The notes: a model not told the origin generated them from the sequence alone. A stretch of DNA of 64,000 bases from Sarcocystis neurona (GCA_000727475.1 KL647321.1:581691-645690); one strand, 5' to 3'. Counted from the stretch's first letter, positions 21,562 through 34,769 are shown. Translations and numbers: made by a program.

Positions 21562-23321
21562 CTACACTGTTGGTGGCGCTACCGTTATACTAGTGTACTG
21601 CTGGTACAACTTGACGTGTGAAGCACGGACTTCTGCTGCCACTACGGTGGACCCGGCTGTGCCCGTGCTGCTGCCCTGGGTTGTGATGTATACCCCGCAG
21701 GTCGCGCCCCCCTTCGCGCCGCTGCTGTTCGGCCCTTGCCGCAACAGTTCTATTGCTTTTAGAGCGGCGATCTGTTCCTGCTGCTCTTGCTGCCTCTCCT
21801 TTAGGAATTGTAACTCTTTTGCTGGTTCCCGACGTCGCGACATCTCTATCCCATGGCTACGGCTCTGCTGCTGGGGTTTGTGGTGATGCTGCGTCTTGCT
21901 CGTTCGGCGACTGCTGCTGCGGGCTTAGTAGACGGATGATAAAGCGAGGCTGGGCCCTCTTGTCCGACGTGTGTTTCAGCGGAAACTTGTTCCGCGTCTT
22001 CTCGTTCTGCTACTCCATTTGACCTCCGTCAATGAACCATCCGGGTCCACTCTCTGCTCACCACTGTGCAGACCTCGTTCCTGCTGCTGCGCCGCGCCTG
22101 CGCGCCAGTGCTGTAACTCTGTGCTGCGTCGTACCGAGATATCAAAACGCATCTGGGCGGTCTACCGGTGCGCGGGTCGCAAAAGGACGTCTTTTTTCTC
22201 CGTGTATACACATATGTATGTATTTATTTGCAAGTGTGTGTGTGCATTCTTTGCATGTCGGTTGATTCCATGAGGTCTACCGTCGATAAGGCGCGTGGCC
22301 GCGTAACGGGTGTAAAACGATAGGACAAGTGCATTATGTTGTATCCGCCCCCCCGGGACTTTTTGTGAGTTTTCAACTTATCTACACACAGTGAGTAAGA
22401 CAAACTGCAAAAGAGACAGCTCCAAACGAATAGAAAGGCGAAGGTTTCCGAAAGGCGGCCTGTTGTGGGGATACCGCGGTGTGTGCGGAGCCACACAAAC
22501 GACGTCCTACACGCAACGAAAAAAAACGACGTTTTTTCTGCTCCTGCTCCGGCAGTTCCAACTGCGTCGGGACCTCGTTACCGCGTGTCCGGCCGCAGCA
22601 GCTGTGGCCTGTTTCGGCTGCTGCTGCTGCGAGTGGGACTCTTGCTGAGCTTCGGCTTACGCTGCCCGCAGTGGTGTCTATCAATCGTTTTACGGCGTTA
22701 CTGTTTTCGGCCGGGGCACCTCCTGCGACGGCAGCCGCTGCGACCTTGCGGCCTGTTGCTGCTGATGTTGCTGCAGACCCGCCATTTACGGCGGACGACG
22801 CATGAGAATCGCGGCTTTTCCTTTTTGATTTCTCGGAGCTAGGTATCTCGCATGCACTTGCGAACTGTTCATGTTTCACAGCCCCAGGAGCAGGATGCAC
22901 TGGCGTATCGAGAACATAGTACGTAGCGAGCCCCATGCGCGGAGTTGTTGAACTATCGATACGTCAGGAAGCGCTAGTAAATCCGTGGTCCTCCGTTCGC
23001 TGGAGTATGGCCTGTTGCCCACCGCGTTTGTGTGTGCCTTTTTCCTTGGGCGGGTGCGGCGTTTCTTGCGGCGCTGTAAAGCCTTTTATTTGCTTTATAT
23101 TCCCAGCAGGTGTGTCCCCTCGTACTGAGATGTTTTTTTCTCCTCTCTGTTGCCCATTTACTTTTCTTCTTCAACACTTTTCCATCATATCCTTGCTTCC
23201 CCTGGCTGCCCGAACAATGCATGGTCCAGGGATTCGGGACGTCCTGTCTTTGCAAAGTTGAGGTATTTTTACCGTCCTCTTCCGAAGCGCTCTCGCGTGC
23301 CCAGGCTACAGGGGGAACCAC
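21562..23321 (-). CDS. Unidentified multi-exon gene
   Basis: Several natural, hydrophilic minus-strand reading frames follow one another. First, 22499-22936 starts MGLATYYVLDTPVHPAPGA, contains KSKRKSRDS, and ends at a possible donor after RRFFSLR. Next, near 22090-22165, comes MRFDISVRRSTELQHWRAG, ending at a strong donor (CAGTG|GTGAGC). Then 21846-22012 reads AEREDAEQVSAETHVGQEG and ASLYHPSTKPAAA. Finally, 21562-21843 reads SRRREPAKELQFLKERQQEQ, a likely coiled coil. Upstream, 22974-23321 is a Lys-rich frame with GHTCWEYKANKRLY. Sense-strand CAG and GCA runs agree with minus-strand coding. The exact joins are not secure; one junction between the last two frames looks like a one-base shift. 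The charged, Arg/Ser-rich composition resembles nuclear RNA-processing proteins, but no family was recognised. Confidence 0.45.
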
Positions 23322-24379
23322 GCAAGGCGCGACTGCTCGGTTTGTTTTCCTCTGAGACTTACACTGCGCATTCTTTGCCTACTAGCGCAAAGCAGTAGCA
23401 CAGATATGTGTATTGAAGTGTACCAGTTTCATGTGCCAATTTCTTTAACTATTATATCTAGCTAGCGCCACCATTGTGTAGCTCCCAGGCCGGTATGCGC
23501 TCTTCCTGGTTCGACGAGTCCGCACGTAGGTAACCCTACACAGGACATCCTGAATACTTTTCTGTTAGGCTTCCTGGCTAGGTCATACGGGTGGTAGAAC
23601 ACTCTCTGCGCTTCCTCACACACAGACACACAGACACACACACCCACATATCACTAGTAGTGGCGGTATCGTCATGCGTAATACAGGCAGAAAAGCAGGC
23701 TCTGGTATTGCTCTTGCCGGTTGCACTACCAATATGACGTCGGCTATCACATCATAAGCGCAGGTGCAGGCGCAACGCCCACCTCCCATGGACCGATGCC
23801 ACATACGGAGGAAAAAGTTGCGTTCTGCGTGCTCTTGAGGAACTAGCTCCCACGCGGTGACGCAGGACCCCCCCAAAACACGGTGTGAAGTACACACTTC
23901 CCCACCGCTTCCGTGAACGATTTTTGTTAACATCTACAGGAATCTTGAGGTGTAGGCGTACTACCGCCTGTGGCGGCAAAACTACACGTACGACATATGT
24001 ACCTCCAACTCAACGAAATATTCGGGCGCACATGTTTGAAGAGTACGCCCACATTTTCCCCCCCCGCCCCCCCCAAGTGAAGGAGGGCAGGAAAGCTGTG
24101 CGTAGCTCGTCCTCAAACCGACTGTGTGTGGGGTACGTGCAGCCTCGGGGGGGATTTATCAAAACGTCTCCCGTTATTCTGATAGAGTCGAAGTCTCCGC
24201 ACACAATACTTCGAAGCGCGGAATTCGAACGTCTACCACTATGTAGAACAACCTGATGCCTCTCTTTCCCTGTTTTGCCGAAGACTAATGTTGTCTTCAG
24301 TGGAGAAGAAAGTACACCACGTACGTGAAAACAGTTGCGTCAGGGGATGTACGCGTCTTCACAAGTCGCGTTGAAGATT

Positions 24380-24775
24380 CCCGGTGTACGTACACATCGT
24401 ACACGTCATTGTTGAGGATTTGGGGTGTACATGCACCCACCGTGTGTCAATCAGAACGTAGCGGGTGTACGTGTTACATCCCATTCATTGGCAATTTGAA
24501 AGGATTTGGCGTGTACATACACCCATTCCGTGTCGATCGGAACATAGCGTGTGTGCGTGTTACATCCCGTTCAACGGCATTTTAAAAGCTTGTGGTGTAC
24601 GTACAGCCGATCCTACGTCCTGTGCGCCCGTTTTGAGGTGTCGTTACCCTACTTCGAGTCACACACGAGGCTCTCTCTGACAAGTCTCTTCCCACGCCGT
24701 CTCTCTGCCCAGAAGGTTAAAGTGTGAGTTTCGCTGAGCTGCTCCCCGGAATGGTTGGGGTGTACGTACAGCTCA
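24380..24775. repeat. Degenerate array of a GTGTAC(G/A)T(A/G)CA(C/G) motif
   Basis: The partly palindromic motif GTGTACGTACAC and close variants recur at about 24384, 24425, 24511, 24595 and 24760. Between them lie longer shared stretches (CGTGTTACATCCC twice; GTGTCAATCAGAAC against GTGTCGATCGGAAC) spaced 84-86 bp apart, so this is an old tandem duplication. It lies about 0.7-1.0 kb upstream of the BT1-type transporter frame and could include regulatory sites. Confidence 0.7.
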
Positions 24776-24979
24776 TTTTGGAGTGTAGGACAGGTATGAC
24801 GTTTCGCGACCTGTAGGAGTGGCTTCCGGGGAGATTTTCCCTACAACGTTTGTTTCTTCGTTCTAAAATATACAGGCCTGCATCATTTCCCCCTCTGTCG
24901 TTTCTTCCCCCAGTCACCTGTTGAAAACCTTGCAAGTGGTTTTCCGTATTGGCGTGGCGATCGCTTCCGACTGCACGCG

Positions 24980-25300
24980 TCCGCATACACCTCTCACACG
25001 TCTTCGCTGTCTTTCCGTGTAATTCGTGGGCTTCTCTTCTTTACGTGTTGCTTTCCCGCCTCTTCGCACCGTTTCTCGGCCCTCTTCCTTCTGTGTTCCG
25101 CTTCAGCCATCCCTGTTCTTTGTTTCTCGCGGACAATTCGTCAATTTCTTCTTCTGTCTTCCCCAGTTATTCCGTCCACGTTTTTCGATCTTGCTCTTAT
25201 ATAACCTTTTCCCCTTCTCATCTTCCACCGCTTTTTCTCTTCTATGTGCTTGTCCGCACTTCTCCAGTCCTGTACTCTAAAGGTGCCCCTGCTCCGCTCG
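24980..25300 (+). promoter_or_regulatory. Pyrimidine-rich tract upstream of the transporter gene
   Basis: Some 300 bp very rich in T and C on the plus strand, without microsatellites, immediately before the BT1-type reading frame. It may be a promoter or 5' untranslated region, or the 3' part of an intron. No core promoter element can be defined from sequence alone. A similar tract occurs at about 60740-61540. Confidence 0.35.
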
Positions 25301-25403
25301 TGCACGCGTCAGCCTTGTGCTGCTTCCTCTCGGCACTGTTGCTGCGAAAGCCCGGCCGTGGTGACGTCTCCCCTGGTGCTTCGGCTGCTGCTGCTGCTGG
25401 CCG

Positions 25404-28400
25404 ATGTCGGGGGAGGGGGTACCGGCGCCTGTCGCTGCAGCAGGAGCATCACTGCGGCACCGCGCTGCAGAAGAGAAGGCAGCAGGAGCTTCCCACGATT
25501 TACTCGTGGTGGGTGTTTCTTCCGTGGGGCAGTCGCGAGTCACCAGCAGCATGTACGTGCCATCAGAGGATCCTGCGGGGGCAGCCACAGCAGCAGTGGC
25601 AGCAGCTGCTGGTCCTTCAACCTGCCCCACGACTGCTGCTGCGTTACCGGCTGTTTCGGAAGAAGAAGTAGAGAGCTACGGCAGCAGGAGTGCCACGGAT
25701 GTTGCTGCTGCTGCTGCAAAGTATTCCGCTCCTGCGTCCTCTGCTTCCGCTGCTGCAGCGGCTATTTCGTCTGCTGCTGCTGCTGCCGCCGGGGTTCTCT
25801 CTCCGCTTCAGGAGAGACAGAGCCCGGAGAGAAAGCTGCCTCACCGCACAAGCAGCGGACTGCTCACACGTGCATGCTTCTTGAAAGAACGACTACGTAC
25901 CGACACGGCATCTGCCGAAAAATGCAGCGGTTCTTGGCCTGCTGCAGCGTCCCCCCGCCTGTTCTCACTCGGCGCTGTTGCTGCGCTCACGGCGACCGAG
26001 GAGGAGGAAGCCGGCGCGACAGGTCGTCCTGACTACGTGAGGACGCTGCCTCTGGCAACAGCAGAAGAAGCAGCAGCAGCGACAGCACTCGCGGCAGATA
26101 CCATCCCGGCGTCCCCCGTCGCAGCAGTCTCTGGGAAGGAGGCACCGGGTGCTGCCGCTTGCGCCGGCGTTGGTGCTGCCTGTTACTACGTTGCTGCTGC
26201 TGCTGCCACGTCGCATCCAGCGAACCCTGCTGCCAGCAAACGCAGCTGCGGTCCTTCCGCGTCGCACGCCGCTTCACACCGCGCTCTCTCAAAGAGAACT
26301 ACTAGCACTGCGTGCAGCGGGAGCCCGGTCAGCGGCGTCGGCGTCGGGAGCTGTGGTTCCGCTAGCAGCAGTCGCAGCGATCGTAGCGGTAGAAGTAGTT
26401 CCATAGACGTAGCATGCCGAAGCCGGGAGTATAAGTTGGGCAGCCAGATTTTTGCAAATGTCTGGAAGCACGGCAACAGGATTGGCAGCAGGTGTGATTC
26501 GAAGAGCTGCAGCAGCCCGCGGGAACAGAAAGCGTACAGCAAATCTGCGGGGCTTGACAGGAGCGGCAGTGGAGATGGTAGCTGCAGCGTTGGACAGGGG
26601 AGCTGTAGCACGAGAGAAGGAAGCGAGAGCTTTCCCTTCAGCAACAGCAACAGCCGCGTCTCACTAGGCAGGTGCAGCCACTTCTATTCTCTCAGCACAT
26701 TGAGAAGCAGCAACAGCAGGAACGGAAGGGGTGGTAGCAGCAGCTCTACAGTAGGCAGCAGCAGCGGCTGGATGTGGGCGGGGAGAAGGGGACGAGGAAG
26801 CACTTGCAGAGCATATACGAAACTGGTTCCGCTTCGTGAGCGCAGCAGCACCAGCAGATACTTCAGCAGCAGGCGCGGGAACCGACACATCACCCGTAGC
26901 AACAGCAGCAGCAGCGGTAGTTCTACAAAGGATTTGTCTGCGGAGGAGAACAGCTGCCGCCTGCAGGCCACGGACAGCAGTGTCGTCGCGGAGGGGGGCA
27001 ACCGAAGGGGCAGGGGCAGAGCGAGCAGCAGGGGGAGCAGCTACGTGCTGGAAGAGATGCGCAGCAGCCGGCGCACCAGCCATGCGAGCAACAAGAACTT
27101 TGAAGAGGCGATCAGCAGCAGCATCAGGAATGGCCAAGTGGAGGAAGGAAGGCGCGTCTTTACTTCGAAGCAGAGCAGGTTGCTGCGCCGGAGCCGTCGT
27201 CTGGGCTGGATGCCTCTATCTCTCACGGACGAGTACGGCGGTGCGGTGGACGGGAGCAGCAGCAGCAGTAGCTGTAGCAGCAGCAACAGTACCAGCGTAG
27301 GCGGCGTTGCTTCAGGGACGTGGCTGTTGCTGCGGCTGCTTGTTTTTCTTCCGGTGTGGGGAGTGCGCTTCCTGTTTTCATCGGTGCTGCTGCGATTTTA
27401 CCGCTTCGCGATGGTCGTGCGGACGCAGCTCGGCCTCCGTTTTACGCTCCTGCTGGTGAGCACGTACTTCGGACTCAAGGGACTCCTGCTGGCGCTGGCT
27501 AGAGACTTGCTGCTGCCGTACACCAAGCAGCTCGGCTTCGACGGCATCGCCTACCAGCGGACGCTAACGATTGCCTGTTCGCCGTGGGGCATGAAGGGCC
27601 TGGTGGGCTGTCTCAGTGATGGCTGGCCGCTCTGGGGATTCCACAAGAAGTTTTACATGCTCTTCGCGAGTCTCGGCGGGGTGGCGGCCCTCGTGCTGCT
27701 GCTGGTTCTGTCTCCGGGGACTGTCCAGGAGCAGCCGTGGCTGCTGGGGCTGCTCTTCTGCTGCGTCCACGCCCAGATCGCGACGCTCGACTTGATGTGT
27801 GAAGGCAGCTACAGCGCTCACTTGCGTGAGCATCCCCATATCGCTGGCAATCTCATTGCGTTCGTCGGAGGCTGCTGCACTGCCGGCTCTCTCACCGGCA
27901 AGCTCCTTATCGGCTTGGTCTCAGACCACCTTCATACCACGCGGCCGCTGCTTTATCTTGCCCTGCCTGTTGCTGCCCAAGCCCTCGTGCCGATTCTCTT
28001 CAACTTCATCGGAGAAGAAAAAGTGGGGCGCGTCCAACGCCCCACGCCCGAGGACTACTGCCCATCCGCCCCCGGAGAGAGCGACGGACGGAGGCCCACG
28101 GAAGAAGCAGGAGCAAGGAAAAGCCACAGCATTAGCCTGCAGGAGGCCCGCTGCAGTCGAGCGTCAGAGATCGGCAGGAGCCGAAGCAGCTGCATGCGCA
28201 GCAGCGACTGCAGCAGCGGCACCGGGTGCGCTGCCGGCTGCAGCGTCGACCTGCAGGAAGAAGAAGAGGCAGAGATGTCGGCGGGGACAGGCGGCAGCTG
28301 GGACGCGCAAGGCGGAAGTGGGGGGACCGGGGTAGGGGCTGCGCCAGCAGCGACAGGGGAGCGGGAAGGAGGGGAAGCCGGACGGAGAACGTCGAACGCC

Positions 28401-31400
28401 AGGGGAGTAAAATAAGCAGAGGAAGGGGGAGGAGCCGCGCGAGCAGCAGCAAGAGTCTCTTCCGGGTGATGCAGGGCAATCGCAGCAGCAGCACCAGGAG
28501 CGTGGAAGGGGGACGCAGCGGGAGAAGTAGCAGGGAGTGCAGCTACAAGGAGACGTCGTGTGGACGGAGAAGCAGCTGCAGCAGCAGCAGTCGCAGCGAT
28601 TCCAGCGTCAAGAGGAGCAGGAGCAGACGAACAGGCACACAGCTCAGGCCTGTCTCGCTAGAGATTGAACTGGTAGACGTGCGATGCAGTGTTGAAGAAC
28701 GCAGAACAGCGAGAGAAAAAAAAGAGCTGGCGATCGAAGATGTCTCAGCGGCATCCCCTCCTCCTTCTCGTCCTCGTGCATCTCGGCCTCGTCCTCTTCC
28801 GGCTGTCGTTGCAGTCAGGAGTGGGAAGCATACGCAGACGCCGGCTGCTGGTGTTGCTTCTGCTGCTGCTGCTCGCGTTGTCAGTGCTGCCGCAGCAGCG
28901 GCCCCACTTGCAGCCAAGCGCGGCAGTCTTTGCGAAGGGGCCTGCAAAGCCGTTGCGGCGGCAGAATGTGGTGAGGAACAAGGTGGCTCGCGCAAAGGGA
29001 GGAAGACTGGCAGCAGCAGTTCAGCTGGCGAGGACAGCAGCATCCACACCTGGCTCGAGAAGACGCAGGAACGACTGCGGGCCGGCTTTTTCAAATTGAC
29101 AGGCATGAGTGGCCGGTGCAGGGAGGGCGCGCGACAGCAGGAAAGACGGGCCCGCCGCCTGGTGTTCCTGATGGCAGCAGCGGTGGCAGCGAGTGCGTGT
29201 GGGGTCGCTGTGCTCTCGTTGCTGAGCAGCAGTGAAGCAGACAGTCACGTCCACAGCAGCAGCGGTCTCCTACTCAGCCAGCGAACGAGCATCGCCAGTG
29301 CGGACGGCAGCCGCAGCACCAGCAGCGAGGCCGGCACCAGCACCGAGGCCGGCACCAGCACCGAGGCCGGCACCAGCACCGAGGCCGGCACCAGCAGCGA
29401 GGCCGGCACCAGCAGGGAGGCCGGCACCAGCAGCAGCAAGAGCAGTGTTGTGAACTTTGCTTCCAGTGGCACCACCACAAGCGGTGGCGATAACACCGTC
29501 TCCCCGCGTTCCTCTTCCTTCTCCGCCTCTTCATACGTCTCGAGCTGCAGCAGTGGCAGTCCTCCTCCACCTGAATCTGCTGCTGCGTCACCTCCGTCGG
29601 GAGCGCACTTTTCCACGGCAGCAGCATCGACGACGGCCTCTTTGTCAGAAAGTCTGATGCTTCCTTATGGTGCGTTTGTGTCGGTGCTGCTGGTGCTGCT
29701 TTGCTGCATTTGCTTGCCGGGAGAGCTGGGGAGGTGTAACGTGTTTTTCTTTGTGAATCGCCTGCTACACGTCTCGATCTCTGGGGCGCTAGACTTCTTC
29801 TACACAGCAAAAGCAGACTGCCTGCCTGATGGCCCGCACTTTGAATACACCTACTACTCGACCTATGCGGCGCTCGCCAGCACGTTTGCTGCGATGGGGG
29901 GCCTGTGGCTCTTCAACTGCGAACCTTTTCGGATTGGCGCCCGGTGTACGTACAGAGGAATCTTCTGGATCACTGCGGCCCTGCGGATGTTTGCCTCACT
30001 CTTCGACTTCATGATCGCCACACGCTTCAGCTCTCGCTTCCTGCCCGACAAGCTTGTGTACCTCATGGGAGACGCGATTGTTCTCAACCTCGTTGATACC
30101 CTCGCATGCATTCCCGGCTTTATTCTCGCCTCCAAGCTCTGCCCGCCCAAACTTGAAAGTACAGTATATGCAATTATTGCCGGTCTCTCTAACTTCGGCG
30201 GGAACGTGTCGCAACTCGTCGGCCTTAGATTGATCAAGGCTGCGCACATCACGACCACACCGTCTAAGGAAGGTTTCCTGCTCCGGCCCCACACGAGCAG
30301 CAGCGCCAGCGACGCCGGGAGCAGTAACAGCAGCAGCGCCAGCAGTCCTGGGGGAGGAACAGGAGGAAGAGGAGGGGCAGGGGGCGGAGAAGAAGGAGGA
30401 GGCAGTGTCATTCGCGTCGAAAGCAGCCGCAGACTTGGGGCGACGAGGGGAACAGGTCACAGCAGCAGCAGCAGTAGCATCAGTAACAGCAACGCCAGCA
30501 GTTTCGGTGGACTCAGTAGTGGCAGCACCAAGGAAGCTACCTCCCTATTCGGCAGGGAAGGAGGAGGAGGTGGGAGAGGGTGCAGCAACAGCAGCAGCAC
30601 CTGGGAGAGAAAGGAAGGGGAAAGACGGGGGGGAGAGTTAGTCGGCGCGGCGCATGCTGCATCAGACAACAGGGCGACAGCAGGACTGTTGTACGCATGC
30701 AGCGGGAATACGGTGAATTGCAACAGCAGCAATGCAGGTTCGACAGTGAGACTACCAACTACGAGCAGCAGGGAGGTGCTGCGCAGATTATTCGGAGGAT
30801 TGACCACTCCCGCTGCGTCGGCCACAGCAGCAGCAGGAGCCGTCGCCGCAGCTGGAGCGGTAGGAGCAGCAGGAGGAGGCAAAGTAGAAGATGCGGTGAC
30901 GCTGCAAGTCCCGGGGGGGCAGTCAGAGGGCTTGCTGCAGCCTGCGTCACAGTGCAATTTCGATAATTTGCCGATGCTGATCCTTTTCGTAAACTGTTTG
31001 CTGCCTGCCTGTACGATACCTCTTGCTCTTCTTCTGCTGCCCAACAAAGGCCTCTACGACAGCCTGGAGTCGCAGGAAACGGCTGCGGAGAGCGATGCCA
31101 AAGCAGAAGCAGAGGAAGAGAGCGAGCAGGACGCAGACGCTGCAGCAACAGCAGCAGCGGCAGAAGAGACGGGGGGAGAAGCCGGAGGCGTAGCAGCGGC
31201 AGAAGCCACGTCTGGTGAAGACGCCGCGGCTGCTGCTGCTTCCTTTGTCCCGGCGCTGTCTCGATGGCAATTTGCAGCCGTAGGTGCTTCTCGGCGAGCG
31301 CACTCGTTGCCGCCGAGGAGTTGTGGCCATTCTTGCTGTTGGGACCCCGGCAACAAACAGCTAGAAAACGGCAGCAGGAGGAAGAGGAGAGGCCGCAGTA

Positions 31401-33010
31401 GGTCCACGTTGGTACCAAATTTGTTGCTGGGGTTAGAGAAAAGACTCCGAGGCCGCCTGGGCGCACGCAGGCGGGCGTACCGCGATCCTGCTGCAGCACG
31501 ACAGACAAGAGAAAGCTGCAAGAGAAGCGCCGACAGAAGCGATGCAGCTACGTCCGGCCGCAGCAGCAGTCTAGACAGCGACGCCGGGTGCGTTCTCGTT
31601 CAGCAGCGCGAGCTGCTGCGGCGGGGGCAGCTGCCGCCAACTGTACGCCGGAACGGCGTGCAGCCCCCACGTCAGTTTCTCGACGTGCGGAGGCGCTGGC
31701 TACGCGGCAACAGCAGCAGAACAGGTGTGTCAGTTGCTGCTGCAGCAGAGAGGCCCAAACGGCTGAGGCTGCTGCCGCAGGAGGCCGCAGACGCTGAGGC
31801 AGCGCTATTTTGCAGACACGCATGGGAAGCAGCAGCAGAGGGTGATACGGCGAAACTAGCAGCACCAGGCGCTGATGTGCGGCTGGCCGCAGGCGGGGCA
31901 GCCGCCTCAAGCTCGGTGCAGACAGCAGAGCAGAACATCGCCCGAGTCGCCGAGGGGAGGAACAGCGGAGAAGTGGGGCCGCAGGCGCGGCGACGTGGGA
32001 ACAACGTGGGCGTGGGGGGTGCTCTGCAGGAGATCGGTGCTGCTGTCGCTGTCCATTCCTCACCTGGTGCTTTTCTGCTGCGGCCGCAGCACGAGGCGGA
32101 AGCGGTAGAGGATCCACGACTGCGGTTGCGCGGACGTCGACAGCAGCACGAGGAGCTGCAGGGGCAGCAGCAGCAACAGCAACGTGAACAAGAAGAAGAA
32201 GAGGAGGAGGAGCGGCAGGGGCAGCATGAGGAGAGTTGCGGCTGTGCGTCGTCATATAGGGCAGCAGGCAGCAGCAGGAGCAAGGACGAGGAAGCGGCAG
32301 CTGTCTACACACGCGATCGAAGGGACCGCCGCTGCAGCAGAACGATTCTGTATGGGGAGAGGGAGCAGCAGCGGCTCTCCAGCAGCGACTGGGATCGAAG
32401 AGGAAGCGCGGAAGGAGAATCAGCAGCAGCCGCAGATGTTGCTGCTGATGCTGCCGTTTTCGTTGCGCAGCAGGAGGCAGAAAGGGGCTACGACCGCGGC
32501 GACAGCAGCAGCGACGGCAGAAACAGCAGCGGGTGTCTCAGCAGTAGCGGCGGGAAAAAGCGAACGCGGCGGAGCTGCTGCAGAAGAGAAGTACACCGCG
32601 TGCGAGGCAGCGGGGGCGCCACAAGAAGCAGCAGCGCATCAGGAAGTGATGTGGGAGAGGGAAGTGGCAACAGCAGCAGACGCAGCAGCGTTGGGAACGA
32701 CAGCTCGCTGCTGCCATGTGTGCTGCCTGCTCCTACTCAGCAGGCACGACGCGCAGCCGCCGCGCCTGCAGCAGCAACAGAAAAACGTGCGGCGGGGACG
32801 GAGAAGAAAGGCGCAGCTGCTGTTGTCCCACCGCGCGAGAGAGAAAGAGAAGCACAGGGCAACAGCTGCAGGAATTTTGCGCCGCTGTTTGCTGCGGCTG
32901 CGGCTGTGTTGCACAGCAGAGGAGACCTGCCCGCTCCCTACGCGCCGATCGAAGAAACCGTCAACAGCGAAGACGACGCCGCTTCGAAAGCGGAAGAAAC
33001 AAAGGAGTAG
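25404..33010 (+). CDS. BT1-family (folate/biopterin) transporter, very large
   Basis: A multi-span membrane transporter of the BT1 group within the major facilitator superfamily, which moves folates or pteridines. Two long frames are joined. Frame 1 (25404 to at most 28415) holds an Ala/Ser-rich N-terminus of about 600 residues, then from about 27310 the first spans and the signature: YFGLKGLLLALARDLLLPY, SPWGMKGLVGCLSDGWPLWG and FHKKFYM. Frame 2 (open 28226-33010) holds the second half: RRLVFLMAAAVAASACGVAV, NRLLHVSISGALDFFYTAK, YSTYAALASTFAAMGGLWL and YLMGDAIVLNLVDTLAC, with a last span near 30975-31050 (LPMLILFVNCLLPACTIPL). An intron or frame change between about 28330 and 28990 must link them; its sites are not clear. 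Large Ser/Gly/Ala linkers and a Glu/Arg/Gln tail of about 650 residues make it several times the usual family size. The true start may be downstream of 25404, since CTG-rich DNA at 25380-25800 could be intronic. Confidence 0.85.
29311..29440 (+). repeat. 18-bp coding minisatellite (GTSTEA)n
   Basis: Six near-identical 18-bp units (GGCACCAGCACCGAGGCC and variants) within the transporter's loop encode tandem Gly-Thr-Ser-Thr-Glu-Ala hexapeptides, drifting to GTSSEA and GTSREA. The 18-bp period keeps the frame, consistent with real coding sequence under frame constraint. Confidence 0.9.
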
Positions 33011-34769
33011 ACACACGGCCTCCACGGGAAGTCACAGCGATGTTACTTACATAGAAAAGAAGTCCATCCTTCTCCACATATGTGGAGGCAGTATGTATAC
33101 ATTCGTCTATCCATCTATACACACATATCTCGGTAAATATATATGCATTCGCCCTCTCTATGTCTCTCCGACTCTCTACGTATATATGTATATACGTGTG
33201 GCGTGCCTCTCTCGCTTCACTACAGTCTTTCTATCATATATAGACGTTTGTGTAGAGCTAAAGTGTCCCTGTGTATATACGGAAGTGCATCGGCGACGGA
33301 TATCCACCGATGCGTCTCAACTGGGAAAGGTAGACGATGAGTCTGCAGACCTCCGCCCGCACTACGCAGTACTATATGTGACCACACCCAGCGCGTGTGT
33401 GAGGACCGTCTACCACATGCCTCATGGATATTTTTTCAAACGCAAAAGTTCCACTCTAAAAAGTTGAGGAGACATCAGTAATTCGTCATTCATAACTTAA
33501 CAGTAAAGAATTTGTATCTCTCCTTCTGTATATATGTGCACGTGTACGTACCTGATAAGGTACGTAGCACCTTATCAGTGCCGCGGAGAGACGGTGAGCA
33601 GGAGAAGAGGAAGGCGGTGGGATGAAAGTGAAGGAGATATCGACGTGGTGAAACGTCTTGAGAAGATGTGGGAGGAACGGCAGCGCGGAAGTCACCATCG
33701 TTTCTTGCATGCGCGTCTGTGTTCGGGTGTCCGGGTGTGCGTCTGAGCATGCGCGTACGAGAACAACAGCAGAAAAAAAAGTCGTGTGCACTATTTGTAG
33801 AGATGTGTATTCACGACACATTTCTGTGAAAAAGGAGGAGAACAAAGTGGGAATGTGGGAAACGCCTACATAATGGTGGGCGCGTGAAGCAACAGCAATT
33901 TCTGAGTGAGGCCCCAGCGCGCGGAAAGTGGATAAGATTGTCGGGACCAATTTCCGCAGTTGCAAAGAGAATTTCCTCCTCTCTTTTCTTCCATCTATAA
34001 GGTGCATATATATATACATATATGTGCTACACACACATATATATGCGTACAGGGATACATACACGGTTCTGTACGGGTATGCCTATATACATATATATAT
34101 ATATACGTAGAGAGAGAGAGAGAACGAAGGAGTGGCAGGGGAAGGAGCAGACACCAGCAGGAGGAATGCAGCAGATGAGGTAGTGGTTTCGGCTGTGCGC
34201 ACTACGAGAGAATGAGCTACGCCGGCGTCCTGCTACGTATCTGTATGTGCGTGTGTATGGGGAGATGGCTGCAAACACGAGGAGGAGGCGGCTGCTGACG
34301 AAGAAGAAGGGAAAACTCGTCAACAGGGGAGATTTTCAGGAAATGAAGGAAGAATGAAGAGCAGTCACATTCCGAGTTACGAGAGACTGGCGGCGACTCT
34401 GTGGACCTGCAACTCTCGCGCACTCGCTTACTTTCCGGCACACATCCCTGTGTGTGTATACTCACGTGTGTTTCTCCAGAGAACTGTACGTCCATACAAA
34501 ATATATTGACGTACAGACGTAGTATACGGTCCATCTGCAAACCGACAGGTGTCCACGCAGCTGTCAATGTAGGTGTGTATCTGTGTGTATAAAGATATAC
34601 ACACATAAAAATGACGGGGTGGTTTGCCGTGAGGAGGCTTCTCGGTACAGCGTCGTCGTACGAGACGGGCTGCTGCCTGCAAAGGAAAGCGGGGGCGGAA
34701 GTGTTACAGCAAGGCCTGCAGAACAATCGATAATTTGACGTGTGGACGTTGTGTTTATGGGTGTGTACG

